NCBI GenBank assembly: GCA_032229885.1
Contig: JAVYAJ010000244.1
Span: forward strand, 1-40,570
Direction of reading: 5' to 3'
Source of the DNA: Anammoximicrobium sp032229885
GTDB lineage: Bacteria > Planctomycetota > Planctomycetia > Pirellulales > Pirellulaceae
DNA: 40,570 bases
The notes beneath the pieces were generated by a model. That model saw only the letters and a program-made list of their open reading frames with translations, was not told the DNA's origin and did not search any database. The translations under genes and the position numbers were made by a program. Positions within the stretch are counted from its first letter, which is position 1, and the number at the start of each line of letters is the position of its first letter. Shown here one piece after another: positions 16,017 through 24,802 of the stretch.

Positions 16017-19000
16017 TTATTCCTCATCGTACAAGTCATCGAACAACAGGCCCTGTGCCGCCTTGAGGTTTTCACGGTTTTGCTCGCGGCTGCGGCGCAG
16101 CAGGTCACCGGCCAGTTTGGCGGCCGCCTGGATCTCCGGCTCGGCGGCAGTCTTGGCGTACCAGTCCAGCACGGCCTCGACGCTGCGACGCACCATCCAG
16201 GTGTCTTTGGCAAGTTCAGCTTCCACATTGACGCCGCTGCCGGGCATCGCGGCCCCGATCAGGAAATGCGCCTGGTCGATTTCCGTCTTCATTTCCTTGC
16301 GGGGCCGCGCGCGGGCCTGCTCGAAGCGCTCGCGGATCGGCACGCGACGCACATGCTTGCCCCGCTCTTCGATCCACCCGCGCTGCTCCAACTCGCGCTG
16401 GACGATCCCGGTGCCGCGAAGACTCTTGCTCACGTCGTCTCGCGTCAGGGTTTGGCGAGCGCCGAACAGCCGGAGAAACTGGTACGCAAGCGGCTGAACG
16501 ACGCCGGGCGGGCGTTCTCCGGGTTGGCCCGTATCTTCGTCAAGGAGCTGGTTGATCCCGAGCAGGGCATCGCGGATGGACATGGCCTCGTTCTCGGCGG
16601 TCAAGACTTGCCCGTAGTGACGGCTGTAGAACTCCAGAGCCTTGCCACGCAGGATCACGCGGATGTCCGCATCCGAGAGATCCCTGGCTCGGTAAGATTC
16701 CAGCAAGCGCCGGAGGCGTTTCAGCTCGGCCCTGACCCATTGGCGCATTTTGGGCCAGCTCACGGGCACTGGTTCTTCCAACCGCTTGCGGCAGACGTGG
16801 ATGATGTCGTATTCGGTGCCTTTTGCCCCAAACTGGCCACCTACGCCCTTCATTTCATCGCTGGCAATGGGATAGGTCTGCTGGAGGATAAATCCGCTCT
16901 CGAACAGGCTGTCCAGGACGACTGCCCACTGTGCGTCTTCGCTGTGATGGAACGTAAAGGCAAGAATGCCGCCGTCCTTCAAGACGCGATGCGCCTCTGC
17001 CCAGCATGCGGCGAGGCGGAGTCGGTAATATTCGGTGGCTTCTTCCTCCGGTAGCAGGCGTGGGGCTAAGGCTTCCTGAGCACTTGGCGTCTTCGTCGGA
17101 CCAAAAAGGTCCGGGTAGTGTTGGCGCAGCGGGAGGCGAAGCCACGCGTAGAAAAAGTTAGCCAAGTCGGAGTAGAAGATGTTGTCTCCGAAAGGCGGGT
17201 CGGTGATCACCATGTCGAACAGGCTATCGGATGCAAACGTCAAGTCGGACGATGACATGCAATGCACCTGCTCAGATGGCAACACTGGATCGCCGATTCG
17301 GACTTTGACGCTTCGGCTGCTGCTTTCTCCCGACGGGATACAAAGATCTTCCGGATCGAGAGACCATGACAGCCCCGCAGCCACTGTGTCGGCACACGAG
17401 ACCCAGGTCCCATATCCCAGGCGCCCCGCAAAGTTGTTCTCTACAACGCGAGCCTTAGGAGCGTAGTTGGGATTAGACATGAACGGGGCAATCTTGTCGT
17501 ACGTCTGGTGCCAAATCACGAACATATTCTGCATACGTACGTACTGCTGGAAGGCACCGAGCAACTGTTCGCGGATTGTCTGCGCGCACTGAAGCCTGTC
17601 GATGGCTTGAAGTAACCTAGCCAGTACCAGTAGCTGGCGCGAGTTGAACATCTTGAACCAATGGGTATAGCCCTGCTTCGGCAAGGCGAAGTTGGCGTGA
17701 TGTGTCATGTAGGCACATGGAAGCTCTTCACGAGGCCAGAACTCGGTAAGGGCAGTATCCTTTTGCTCCGCCCACTCGCGTTCAGCCACCGTGAGTCGGA
17801 ACAAGTCACGAGCGTCTAAGGCGGTGAAGAACCGGCCACCATAAATGTGTCTTTGAGCATCGCACTCTGGGCAATGGCCCTGAACGGCGTAGACAGCAAC
17901 CGAGGGCCCCATCTGTGTCTCCTCAAGGCAGTTCCGAAGAGCCTGGGCCTTGCCACACGCCCCACAGGCGAAATGGGATTGCTTAGGGACTGTCCCTCGG
18001 TGAGTATCGAGACAGGAACCATCGGCTAGATTGATGTAATGAGGAAGCCCGTACTCCTTACGATCCTGCCCGTCGTCGTCGAACACCTCCGATGTGTCAG
18101 TTTCGCGTGACAGCCAAAAATCGCCGTCGTGTTGGTTAGACACCAACCCTGGCGTCTTGCCGTTCAGTCCCGATGAATCCTTCGACAGCTTGATGCGGCC
18201 ACGTACCTCGACCAGACGGAGACCGGTGAGTCGTTCTTGATACCAAACAGTCGTGGCATCCACGGTCGCATCCGGGTGGCCGCCCGATTCGTGTCCGCGG
18301 ATGCTACCCGGTGATCCTTCGAGCCAAGCAGGGTCGATCAGCAGATAGCAATACACCGGCTTCATGCTGTTGCGGGCCGGCTGGATCTTGAGGTGCTTCT
18401 TGTCGATATCGGTTGCCCGTGTTGCACGACGGTGGGCTGACAGCACGTCGCGAAGAAACTGCCCCGCAAACGAGCCGCAGCGAGGACACCGTAGGCCGGT
18501 CTCGTCGTCAACCATTTCCGAGAGTTCGGCCGCCCGGAGCAGCTTGTCGTCTTTTGTACCCTGGCCGTACACGAGCAATCGCTGGGCGAACGGCTGCGAG
18601 AGGGCTGTAAACGGCGTCTCGTTCGGCAGGATGACGTGCTCGGCCCGCGGCGCCATACGGACATCGCCCAATTCGGCGTGGAAGACTGTCTTGCATTGCT
18701 TACACGTCAGTTCGATATACTTGACGCCCAGGACCTTCTCGGCGATCACCGGGGATCGAAAGATCGGCGTGCGGTGGCCGCAGCCCGGTTTGGTACACGG
18801 ACCGTGCTTTGCCCAAAACGTATAAATGATCTCCGGCCCCTCGTACCGATACTTCTTCCGCTCGTCGGGCGACAACGTCAACGGATCGAAGTCCGCCGGC
18901 ATCAGCCGGTCGTCGGTCGGTTTGCCGGCGCCCGCGAGCTCGTACCACTTGCCCTTGTGCCCCCGCGGGCAATCGGTCACGTAGAACGGTTGGATGACGG

Positions 19001-19691
19001 GCTTGACCTCGGCCTCGATCTGGTCGAAGAACTTCTTGACCTCGGCAGGATCGGTACACGCCAACTCGTTCTTGACGACGAACCACGCCACCGGATTCAG
19101 GTCCACGCCAGCCACCTGAAACCCAAGTCGCGAGCCTTCCACCAGGGTCGTGCCGCCGCCCATGAAGCAGTCGAGCACCTTGAGGTGCTTGAAGTTGCCG
19201 GCCGCCTGGTGGTTGGCGTAGTACAAGTCCCAGACGCGCTTGGCCGCTTCGGTTTCATCGGGGATCGGCACACCATCCGCATCAAGCACGGGCGAGCCGT
19301 CCGGATTCTTGTGGACGGGGGCCTCGGTCGCGGCGGCAATCAGCAGCGCCCGAAACACGCAGCTTCGCCGCCGAGCCCACCATTTGCTCATCTGGTAGAT
19401 CGGCTTGCCGGCGTTCCCCTCGAGGGCCGAAAGCGCGTTGATCGGCACCAACGGAAAATCGACCTCCAGGCAGGTCTTGGGTCGCTTTGGGTTCGAGAAG
19501 TCCGGCGTCCGGACCCTAATCGGCTGGGCCAGATTCGGCGGCAGCCCTTCCGCATCGGCGGAGTTCCTTCCGTTGCGCCTCTGAGGTTGGCGTGCTCGAC
19601 CGCCCGGTTGCGCGAAGTCGAACTTTTGCTGGAGGTCGAGTTCCATGCCCGGAAGGGCCAGTCGATCGGGGTTAACCGGCGTCTTTGCCAT
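16017..19691 (-). CDS. DUF1156 DNA methyltransferase with zinc ribbons
   Basis: The 1224-aa protein is an amino-group DNA methyltransferase of the DUF1156 class found in defence islands. The N-terminal DUF1156 segment includes EVDFPLVPIN and MSKWWARRRSCVFRALL. The AdoMet-binding motif DCFMGGGTT (174-182) and DLNPVAWF follow. Several zinc-ribbon-like Cys pairs are seen (CTKPGCGH, CKQC, CPRCGS, CGACGK, CPECD). The catalytic motif IV DPPFGDN is near residue 831, so this is a permuted or widely split layout with a long insert. In BREX and Hma-type systems such enzymes mark host DNA and are needed for phage exclusion; modification of adenine or cytosine cannot be told apart here. It starts 8 bp after the DUF559 gene, so the two are likely co-translated. 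All catalytic motifs look intact. Confidence 0.92.
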   Translation of the reverse strand: MAKTPVNPDRLALPGMELDLQQKFDFAQPGGRARQPQRRNGRNSADAEGLPPNLAQPIRVRTPDFSNPKRPKTCLEVDFPLVPINALSALEGNAGKPIYQMSKWWARRRSCVFRALLIAAATEAPVHKNPDGSPVLDADGVPIPDETEAAKRVWDLYYANHQAAGNFKHLKVLDCFMGGGTTLVEGSRLGFQVAGVDLNPVAWFVVKNELACTDPAEVKKFFDQIEAEVKPVIQPFYVTDCPRGHKGKWYELAGAGKPTDDRLMPADFDPLTLSPDERKKYRYEGPEIIYTFWAKHGPCTKPGCGHRTPIFRSPVIAEKVLGVKYIELTCKQCKTVFHAELGDVRMAPRAEHVILPNETPFTALSQPFAQRLLVYGQGTKDDKLLRAAELSEMVDDETGLRCPRCGSFAGQFLRDVLSAHRRATRATDIDKKHLKIQPARNSMKPVYCYLLIDPAWLEGSPGSIRGHESGGHPDATVDATTVWYQERLTGLRLVEVRGRIKLSKDSSGLNGKTPGLVSNQHDGDFWLSRETDTSEVFDDDGQDRKEYGLPHYINLADGSCLDTHRGTVPKQSHFACGACGKAQALRNCLEETQMGPSVAVYAVQGHCPECDAQRHIYGGRFFTALDARDLFRLTVAEREWAEQKDTALTEFWPREELPCAYMTHHANFALPKQGYTHWFKMFNSRQLLVLARLLQAIDRLQCAQTIREQLLGAFQQYVRMQNMFVIWHQTYDKIAPFMSNPNYAPKARVVENNFAGRLGYGTWVSCADTVAAGLSWSLDPEDLCIPSGESSSRSVKVRIGDPVLPSEQVHCMSSSDLTFASDSLFDMVITDPPFGDNIFYSDLANFFYAWLRLPLRQHYPDLFGPTKTPSAQEALAPRLLPEEEATEYYRLRLAACWAEAHRVLKDGGILAFTFHHSEDAQWAVVLDSLFESGFILQQTYPIASDEMKGVGGQFGAKGTEYDIIHVCRKRLEEPVPVSWPKMRQWVRAELKRLRRLLESYRARDLSDADIRVILRGKALEFYSRHYGQVLTAENEAMSIRDALLGINQLLDEDTGQPGERPPGVVQPLAYQFLRLFGARQTLTRDDVSKSLRGTGIVQRELEQRGWIEERGKHVRRVPIRERFEQARARPRKEMKTEIDQAHFLIGAAMPGSGVNVEAELAKDTWMVRRSVEAVLDWYAKTAAEPEIQAAAKLAGDLLRRSREQNRENLKAAQGLLFDDLYDEE

Positions 19692-19699
19692 GTCCGTTC

Positions 19700-20227
19700 C
19701 TATTCTTCCCTCGCCCCGTCGCAGGACGGGGGTGAAGTGTCTGCAACCCGCCCCTCTCCCCTCGCGGCAGAGGGGTCGGGGGCGTGGATGTCCGTAACTC
19801 TCCCCTCTCCCCCTGCGGCAAAGTGGTCAGAGGCACAGGTGTCCGTAACTCTCCCCTCTCCCCTTGCGGGAGAGGGGTCGGGGGTGAGGGGGGTCTGCAA
19901 CTCGCGCCAAATCACCTCCGCGACCGTCTCCCAATCCTGAAGCACCTCGTGGTTCCAAAATCGGATGACGCGGAACCCTTGGCTGCGAAGCCAATCCGTT
20001 CGACGTTGGTCGTAGTCCGCTTGCTGTGTGTGCTGGCCACCATCCAGTTCGATCACCAATCGCCGATCCAAACAAACGAAGTCAACAATGTACGATCCCA
20101 GGGGCATCTGGCGGCGGAACTTGAATCCCGCGAAACGCCGGCCGCGAAGGGCGGCCCATAACAGCCGTTCGGTATCGGTGAGGTTCTTGCGGAGCTCGCG
20201 GGCGCGATCGCGGTTGGTGGTGTTCAT
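19700..20227 (-). CDS. DUF559 endonuclease-like protein
   Basis: The 175-aa product has the DUF559 fold, a PD-(D/E)XK nuclease-like domain related to Vsr very-short-patch-repair enzymes. Signatures are ARELRKNLTDTERLLWAALR, FKFRRQMPLGSYIVDFVCL and the acidic/Gln triad in LVIELDGGQH, followed by WLRSQGFRVIRFWNHEVL. The domain ends near residue 110. The remaining ~65 residues (LTPDPSPARGEG, then three GEGRV units) are translated intergenic repeats, as is common for this mobile gene family. The ATG at 20227 is preferred over a TTG at 20236. It sits between the PglZ-like gene and the methyltransferase, with repeats on both sides, so it may have inserted into the operon later. Nuclease activity is inferred. 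Confidence 0.85.
   Translation of the reverse strand: MNTTNRDRARELRKNLTDTERLLWAALRGRRFAGFKFRRQMPLGSYIVDFVCLDRRLVIELDGGQHTQQADYDQRRTDWLRSQGFRVIRFWNHEVLQDWETVAEVIWRELQTPLTPDPSPARGEGRVTDTCASDHFAAGGEGRVTDIHAPDPSAARGEGRVADTSPPSCDGAREE
19740..19900. repeat. GC-rich 'cccctctcccc' repeats inside the DUF559 3' end
   Basis: Three related units resembling CCCTCTCCCC-(tgcgg)-GAGAGGGG occur here and encode the C-terminal GEGRV tail of the DUF559 protein. They are the same family as the array at 20237-20581 and form strong hairpins. Such repeats are widespread between genes in many bacteria. Confidence 0.75.
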
Positions 20228-20236
20228 GTTTGTCAA

Positions 20237-20581
20237 TTCCCCTCATTCCCGGCCCCTCTTCTGCAGGGGGAGAGGGGGGAGCATAGTCTCTCAGTCCCGG
20301 TCCCTCTCTCGCAGGTGGGAGAGGGGGGCATAACCCCTCACCCCCGACCCCTCTCCCGCAAGGGGAGAGGGGAGCACGGCCCGCGGCCCCTCTTCTGCAG
20401 GGGGAGAGGGGAGCACGGCCCGCGGCCCCTCTTCTGCAGGGGGAGAGGGGAGCACGGCCCGCGGCCCCTCTTCTGCAGGGGGAGAGGGTGGGCACGGCCC
20501 CCTCACCCCCGGCCCCTCTCCCGCGAGGGGAGAGGGGGGCACAGCCCGCGGCCCCTTTCCGACGAGGGGGAGAGGCGGGGG
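20237..20581. repeat. Array of hairpin repeats with a 39-bp tandem core
   Basis: This gene-free gap is filled by CCCCTCT-purine-pyrimidine hairpin units. In its middle CTTCTGCAGG recurs at 20392, 20431 and 20470, an exact 39-bp period with almost identical units; a related single unit lies near 20250. Flanking units carry CTCTCCCGCAAGGGGAGAG. Because 39 is divisible by three, open frames with 13-residue repeats cross it, but these are not genes. It separates the PglZ-like and DUF559 genes and could hinder or end transcription within the operon. Confidence 0.85.
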
Positions 20582-21625
20582 TTACTTCGGAGCGTACTCG
20601 ATTACAGGGACCGAGGCCTCCAGGAGCGACAGTCCCCGGTGGCACAGATGCGGAAATCCGCCCTGTACGGCCCATTTGCGCTGGCCGATTACGACCAGCG
20701 AGCCATCGTGCCGAACGACCAATGGAGGCAGGTGCTGCCGCGGCCAGGGAGCTTGGGGGTTCTCTGGGACGGAGCGGCTGGCTCCGAAATGGGTTCGCAA
20801 CAGTTTGATCGTGTCCTCGTTTTTTTCCTCGTTGGAGAAATCGCTGCTGGTAGCATAACCGTGATCGCCGGTGATCAACAGCCTGCGACCCTGACGCAGG
20901 CGATCGAGAAACGCCCAAAAACCGTCTGACGCCAGTTCCGCTTTTGTCTGGGCCGCCACCACGGCGGGGCCGTTCTTCTTGTCCGCGTGCAGGTGGATCA
21001 GCGGCTCGTCGGGCCATTTGTGCCACAGGAACAGCCGCGGACTGGGCGGGATCGCCCCAAGACAATCAGCAAACGGGGCGTCGAGCACGTCAGTGTGGAC
21101 ATCCGAGCCGGAAAAGATGAACGTCCCGGGAGCCAGGGTGTTGTACAGCTTCGAGCGACCTGGCAACCCTAGGGCTGCGGCGAAACGATCGGTTTCACTG
21201 GGGACTTCCGAGCCTCGGACTTCGACACGCACCGGCGACAAGCCACGGGACTGGCCTGACTGGACGATCAACGGAAGCTCCCGCAGCGACAGACCGTCGA
21301 GGATCAGGACGGCAGTTCCCGCCGCCGCGGTTTGCACCCAGAACGCCTTCAGTTCATCGACGACGGTCGGGGCGCATCGCGCAAAGTCCTGCCACAGGTC
21401 CCACGCACTGTCGGCGAGCAGCCGATCCGGAACGATCGTCTCGCGATGCAGCTTGTCCGCCCAACCCGTGCCGATGGGCGAGGAAGCCAAGGACAGAGCC
21501 AAATCACGAAGCCGAGCGAAGATGGCCGTCCAAATGTCGGTGGGGTCTGCCGGCTTCAAGATCAGACGGAGCCACTGCTCGGCAGAGACGGACGACACAC
21601 TGGTTGCCTTTGGCGATGCGGTCAT
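20582..21625 (-). CDS. Short PglZ-like phosphatase-superfamily protein
   Basis: The 347-aa protein shows the core of a PglZ domain, part of the alkaline-phosphatase superfamily used in BREX and Pgl phage defence. AVLILDGLSLREL (about 105-117) supplies the first metal-binding aspartate, and LLITGDHGYATS (about 249-260) the second D-H pair. PglZ of BREX is usually much longer, so this is a minimal form without the extra N-terminal region. Its ATG overlaps the DUF499 stop (ATGA), a strong sign of coupled translation and joint function. The target is unknown; in BREX, PglZ interacts with the methyltransferase. A long repeat array follows its stop. Confidence 0.8.
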   Translation of the reverse strand: MTASPKATSVSSVSAEQWLRLILKPADPTDIWTAIFARLRDLALSLASSPIGTGWADKLHRETIVPDRLLADSAWDLWQDFARCAPTVVDELKAFWVQTAAAGTAVLILDGLSLRELPLIVQSGQSRGLSPVRVEVRGSEVPSETDRFAAALGLPGRSKLYNTLAPGTFIFSGSDVHTDVLDAPFADCLGAIPPSPRLFLWHKWPDEPLIHLHADKKNGPAVVAAQTKAELASDGFWAFLDRLRQGRRLLITGDHGYATSSDFSNEEKNEDTIKLLRTHFGASRSVPENPQAPWPRQHLPPLVVRHDGSLVVIGQRKWAVQGGFPHLCHRGLSLLEASVPVIEYAPK

Positions 21626-24459
21626 CTGTTCTGTCCTCCGTCACCCGGGACCGTGATCTGCAACTGGGCCTTGATCTTGGTCGGGAGTCTCGTGCAGAGG
21701 TCGCGAAGATCCTTGATCGACAGACCGTTGATGGTCAATGACGCTTGTGTGATGTGTAGCTTGTCGGGGTAGCCCCAGATTTCGATGTCGCCAAGGAGGT
21801 TGACGCCGGACTTGGCGCCGAGCGTCTTGTGGATGACGGGTGGCGCCTGCGTTGGTTCGATCGCGGGCGTGGCTGATGGCGTCGCTCCATCACCTCCCAC
21901 GCCCATGCCACCGGGACTGGACGAGACAACTGGTGAGGCAGCCGGCAAGCCGACTGGCGGCATCACGGGCGAACCGCCGGGCAGGGCGCCCGGCGGATTC
22001 GTACCGGGCGAAACGGCAGAGGGCGCCACCGCCACAATCCCGCCGCCGCCAACCTGGCTCGGCAACCCCAGTTTGATGGCGCGCAAGTCTTTTCCAATCT
22101 TGAAGGTCTTTTGGCGAAGTCGCGCGAGGGCAGCGTCCTCGGTTTCCCCGTCCTCGCGGTGAAACCACGTACCGCCCACGTTCAAGGCGATCTTGTCCTT
22201 CGAGGCCACGCCCAGGATATCCTCGTATGTCTGGGTCCCGCCAAAGTAGGGCATCGCTTCGTGGCCGGCCAGCGGCTCGCCGCGGAGCAGGGACAGTACA
22301 ACCCCGACCGTGTCGCCCCGTGTGGCCGCCTCGACGATGAACGGAGTAAAGTTCTCAGGTGCGAAATGGTTCTTGCGAAAGTGCTTTTCCACCGCACCGC
22401 ATATCGCCCCTCCGATGCCCCCATGACTCTCGACGTGGAATGTGCATGCCGTGGGGTCTTGGAAGTCCCAGATTTCCAAAGCGGCGTAACGATCAAATCG
22501 TTCCTCTAGTTTCTTCTTCAGTTCAGGATAGAACTTTTTCTTATAGAGCGACTCGTAAACCGATTCCTTTGCGCCGAACTCCTCGGCCACCAGGGCACAA
22601 CGGGCACTCAAGAGCAGATCCCGATCGTCGTAGATGCTGGGCAAACCGGCCTTGGGCAACAGGAAACGGATCATGTTGCGATTGACGGTGACGTGCCGAG
22701 CGAGCCACGGCCCCAGAACAGCCGATGGATCGGCCGGCGCCACGGGCAGCACGATCAGGACCGGAATGTCTCGCTCCTCCCATTGTGTAGGGACATCGGT
22801 CTGAAGCTGGACGTTGGCCCAAGGGTCAGTGCTCCAGTTCGGATCGAGAACGAGGGGGCGAGACGGGGGCTCGTTGGCCGCATCGACCGGTCTCAGGATA
22901 TAGTTCAGCGCTCTCCGAACGTAGTCTTGGTCGCGGCCGACGGGGAGCAGCCCCGGCGCCGCGGCGGTCTCCGGGACAAAGTGGTGGTCGTTTCGGGCCC
23001 ACGCCTTGACTTTCGAGACGGGATTTTCGGGTAGTCTGAAGCAATACCGCTTCTCAGTCGTGCCGATCTCGTGGATATTAAAGCTGTTGTCGACGATCTC
23101 CGCCAGTTCCAGCGTGAATCCGTTGTCATCGACCGGGGCGTTGCGGGTTATGTCGAGCTGCACCTCCTGCCGGGCGCCACCTGCGTCATGGCCAGACGAC
23201 AGCGACCGCATCCATAGCGAACTGATCACGGGCAAGGCGTGTGGTGCTGGAACGCTGGTATCCCGCAAGGCCGCCAAGTTGCGAATGGCCTTTTCCCGCA
23301 GTTTTTCCTGATCGGCGCTGGCGGTAAAGGCGTCGAGCAGCGACGTGACGCCGCAGTCGTCGTTATCGACCGCAAAATCGGCCGGCGTGACGACCGCCGC
23401 TGGGTCTTTTCGCTCGCGATAGACCTCGGCGAGAACGCGAATCAGATCACGATTGTCCTGGGCGGCGGCTGCCATGAGGATATTGTCTTCCAGAAGCGAC
23501 AGCAGTTCCGGGGCGAAAGGCCAGCAAGCTGCCACCTCGTGCCGGAGTCGTGCCTGTTCGGCGGCCGTGCGGTCGGGGTACAGCAAGCGGACTCGTTCCG
23601 TCGCGTAGGGCGCCACCGCCTGTTCGATTTCAGCGTCGCCAAAGTTATCGCGGTTCTGAAACAGTCGGTGCAGCAGGAGCCGCTTACGGTCCTCGCGTGC
23701 CGTCTGCCCCTTGAAGTCAATCAGAAGCGGCCCCACGCGATGCACCTGCCGGAACGCCTCCGTCGTGCTGTCGCGGACAGATACGAGCAGGCAGAGGAGA
23801 TCGGGACGATCCTTGGCCAACTCGGACAGAATCTGGAGGAAGTTAAACGCCCACTGGCGCCGCTTCGGGCCGTGGTCGCTGGGGTCATCCTGAAGCCCGT
23901 CGAACCATGTCTGGAGTTCGTCGAGGATCAGGGCGGTCCGCTGCTGGCGGAACATGTCCTGAAGCAGCGACTTTGCCGGCAGCGTCGTGCCTGATGCCGC
24001 GAAGCAGCCCTTGAAGTAGGCCCCCTTGGGATGACGATCGAAAATCAGGTCCCAGAGTGAAGGGTACTCCTGATTGGACACCGTTTCCGAAATCGGGAAG
24101 AAACCCTTTTGGAGGACGATGCCCTGGAGTTTGGGTGAGGCGAGCTTTGCGCCCCACGCCGTCGCCCATGCCTGGACCGGGCCTGGGTTGGCAAAGGCGT
24201 GGTGTAGGACGGCCATGATGTGCGACTTGCCGTGCCCGCGTTGGCCGATGAAAACGACGGGTCGCCCGGCCGCGGCGGTCGATATGGCGTCCAAGGAACG
24301 CTGAACGTCGGCCGTGGGATAGGTCATCTCCAGCAAGCCTGTAGGATCGGACCGTTGAGCCCACCCGCAGTTCTCCTTGTTGGACAACTCGATCGCGGTT
24401 GCCTGCATGTGTTTGGCAAGGAACTCTGGTCTGAGATTCAGCGTGTTCACGGTTGGCAT
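21622..24459 (-). CDS. DUF499 ATPase of the defence operon
   Basis: The 945-aa protein is a DUF499-type P-loop ATPase, functionally comparable to BrxC/PglY. Walker A is GQRGHGKS (72-79) and Walker B is ALILDELQTW (about 176-185). The C-terminal part has a proline/glycine-rich linker of about 80 residues (PPGALPGGSPVMPPVG and similar) ending in a small domain with LLGDIEIWGYPDKLHI and TRLPTKIKAQLQI. The ATG at 24459 is chosen because the product then begins MPTVNTLNLRPEFLAKHM and GGGA precedes it; the open frame before it is unrelated. It is the first large gene of the operon, downstream of the broken MerR-like regulator and translationally coupled to the PglZ-like gene. It probably powers assembly or DNA scanning; this is inferred. 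Confidence 0.88.
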   Translation of the reverse strand: MPTVNTLNLRPEFLAKHMQATAIELSNKENCGWAQRSDPTGLLEMTYPTADVQRSLDAISTAAAGRPVVFIGQRGHGKSHIMAVLHHAFANPGPVQAWATAWGAKLASPKLQGIVLQKGFFPISETVSNQEYPSLWDLIFDRHPKGAYFKGCFAASGTTLPAKSLLQDMFRQQRTALILDELQTWFDGLQDDPSDHGPKRRQWAFNFLQILSELAKDRPDLLCLLVSVRDSTTEAFRQVHRVGPLLIDFKGQTAREDRKRLLLHRLFQNRDNFGDAEIEQAVAPYATERVRLLYPDRTAAEQARLRHEVAACWPFAPELLSLLEDNILMAAAAQDNRDLIRVLAEVYRERKDPAAVVTPADFAVDNDDCGVTSLLDAFTASADQEKLREKAIRNLAALRDTSVPAPHALPVISSLWMRSLSSGHDAGGARQEVQLDITRNAPVDDNGFTLELAEIVDNSFNIHEIGTTEKRYCFRLPENPVSKVKAWARNDHHFVPETAAAPGLLPVGRDQDYVRRALNYILRPVDAANEPPSRPLVLDPNWSTDPWANVQLQTDVPTQWEERDIPVLIVLPVAPADPSAVLGPWLARHVTVNRNMIRFLLPKAGLPSIYDDRDLLLSARCALVAEEFGAKESVYESLYKKKFYPELKKKLEERFDRYAALEIWDFQDPTACTFHVESHGGIGGAICGAVEKHFRKNHFAPENFTPFIVEAATRGDTVGVVLSLLRGEPLAGHEAMPYFGGTQTYEDILGVASKDKIALNVGGTWFHREDGETEDAALARLRQKTFKIGKDLRAIKLGLPSQVGGGGIVAVAPSAVSPGTNPPGALPGGSPVMPPVGLPAASPVVSSSPGGMGVGGDGATPSATPAIEPTQAPPVIHKTLGAKSGVNLLGDIEIWGYPDKLHITQASLTINGLSIKDLRDLCTRLPTKIKAQLQITVPGDGGQNR

Positions 24460-24508
24460 GGTGATCCCGTCCCTCTGGGTGGTCTCGTTTCGCCGGCGCC
24501 GGCCGAGG

Positions 24509-24715
24509 TCATCGCGGGCATGGTCTTGGGCGCGAGCGGCGAGCCTGGTTGGCCGGCCGGTCGATGGCGACCAACAGCCGCGCAAGGTCGCGCAGCTTAA
24601 AGCAGCGGCAGTTCTTGACCGGGTGGCGGTATTTGAGGATCTTCCCGTCCCGGCGTCCGTTACAGAGCGTGCCGCGGCGGACGCCCCACTAGTCGGCCGC
24701 CTCGTGAATCCTCAT
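24509..24715 (-). pseudogene. MerR-like HTH regulator with in-frame TAG
   Basis: From ATG 24715 the minus strand reads MRIHEAAD, then TAG (24689-24691), then WGVRRGTL, RRDGKILKYRHPV, KLRDLARLLVAID, to TGA at 24509-24511. The pattern (xIxEAAxxxGVxxxTLxxWxRxGKI...RHPVxxxRxFKxxDLxxLL) is that of MerR/excisionase-type DNA-binding domains of about 65-70 aa. The stop falls where a helix residue is expected, and cysteines replace usual W and Y positions, so the gene looks decayed. It sits 50 bp before the DUF499 gene and after a MerR-style promoter, so it was probably the operon's own regulator. Translation might restart downstream, but no good start is seen. Confidence 0.65.
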
Positions 24716-24802
24716 CACCCAGCCGAGCTTCTGTATCGTCTCCGGCTTTCGGCGCCATCGTTCGTGTCATGTGTCCGAAATGTTGTTGCTTCATTAAATG
24801 GC

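Noticed and set aside
20237..20581. CRISPR array
   Set aside because: The repeats are adjacent 39-bp tandem hairpin units with no unique spacers, and no cas gene is nearby.
20082..21065. Long minus-strand open frame with 13-residue repeats
   Set aside because: It arises from the 39-bp tandem repeats and the antisense or shifted frames of the DUF559 and PglZ-like genes.
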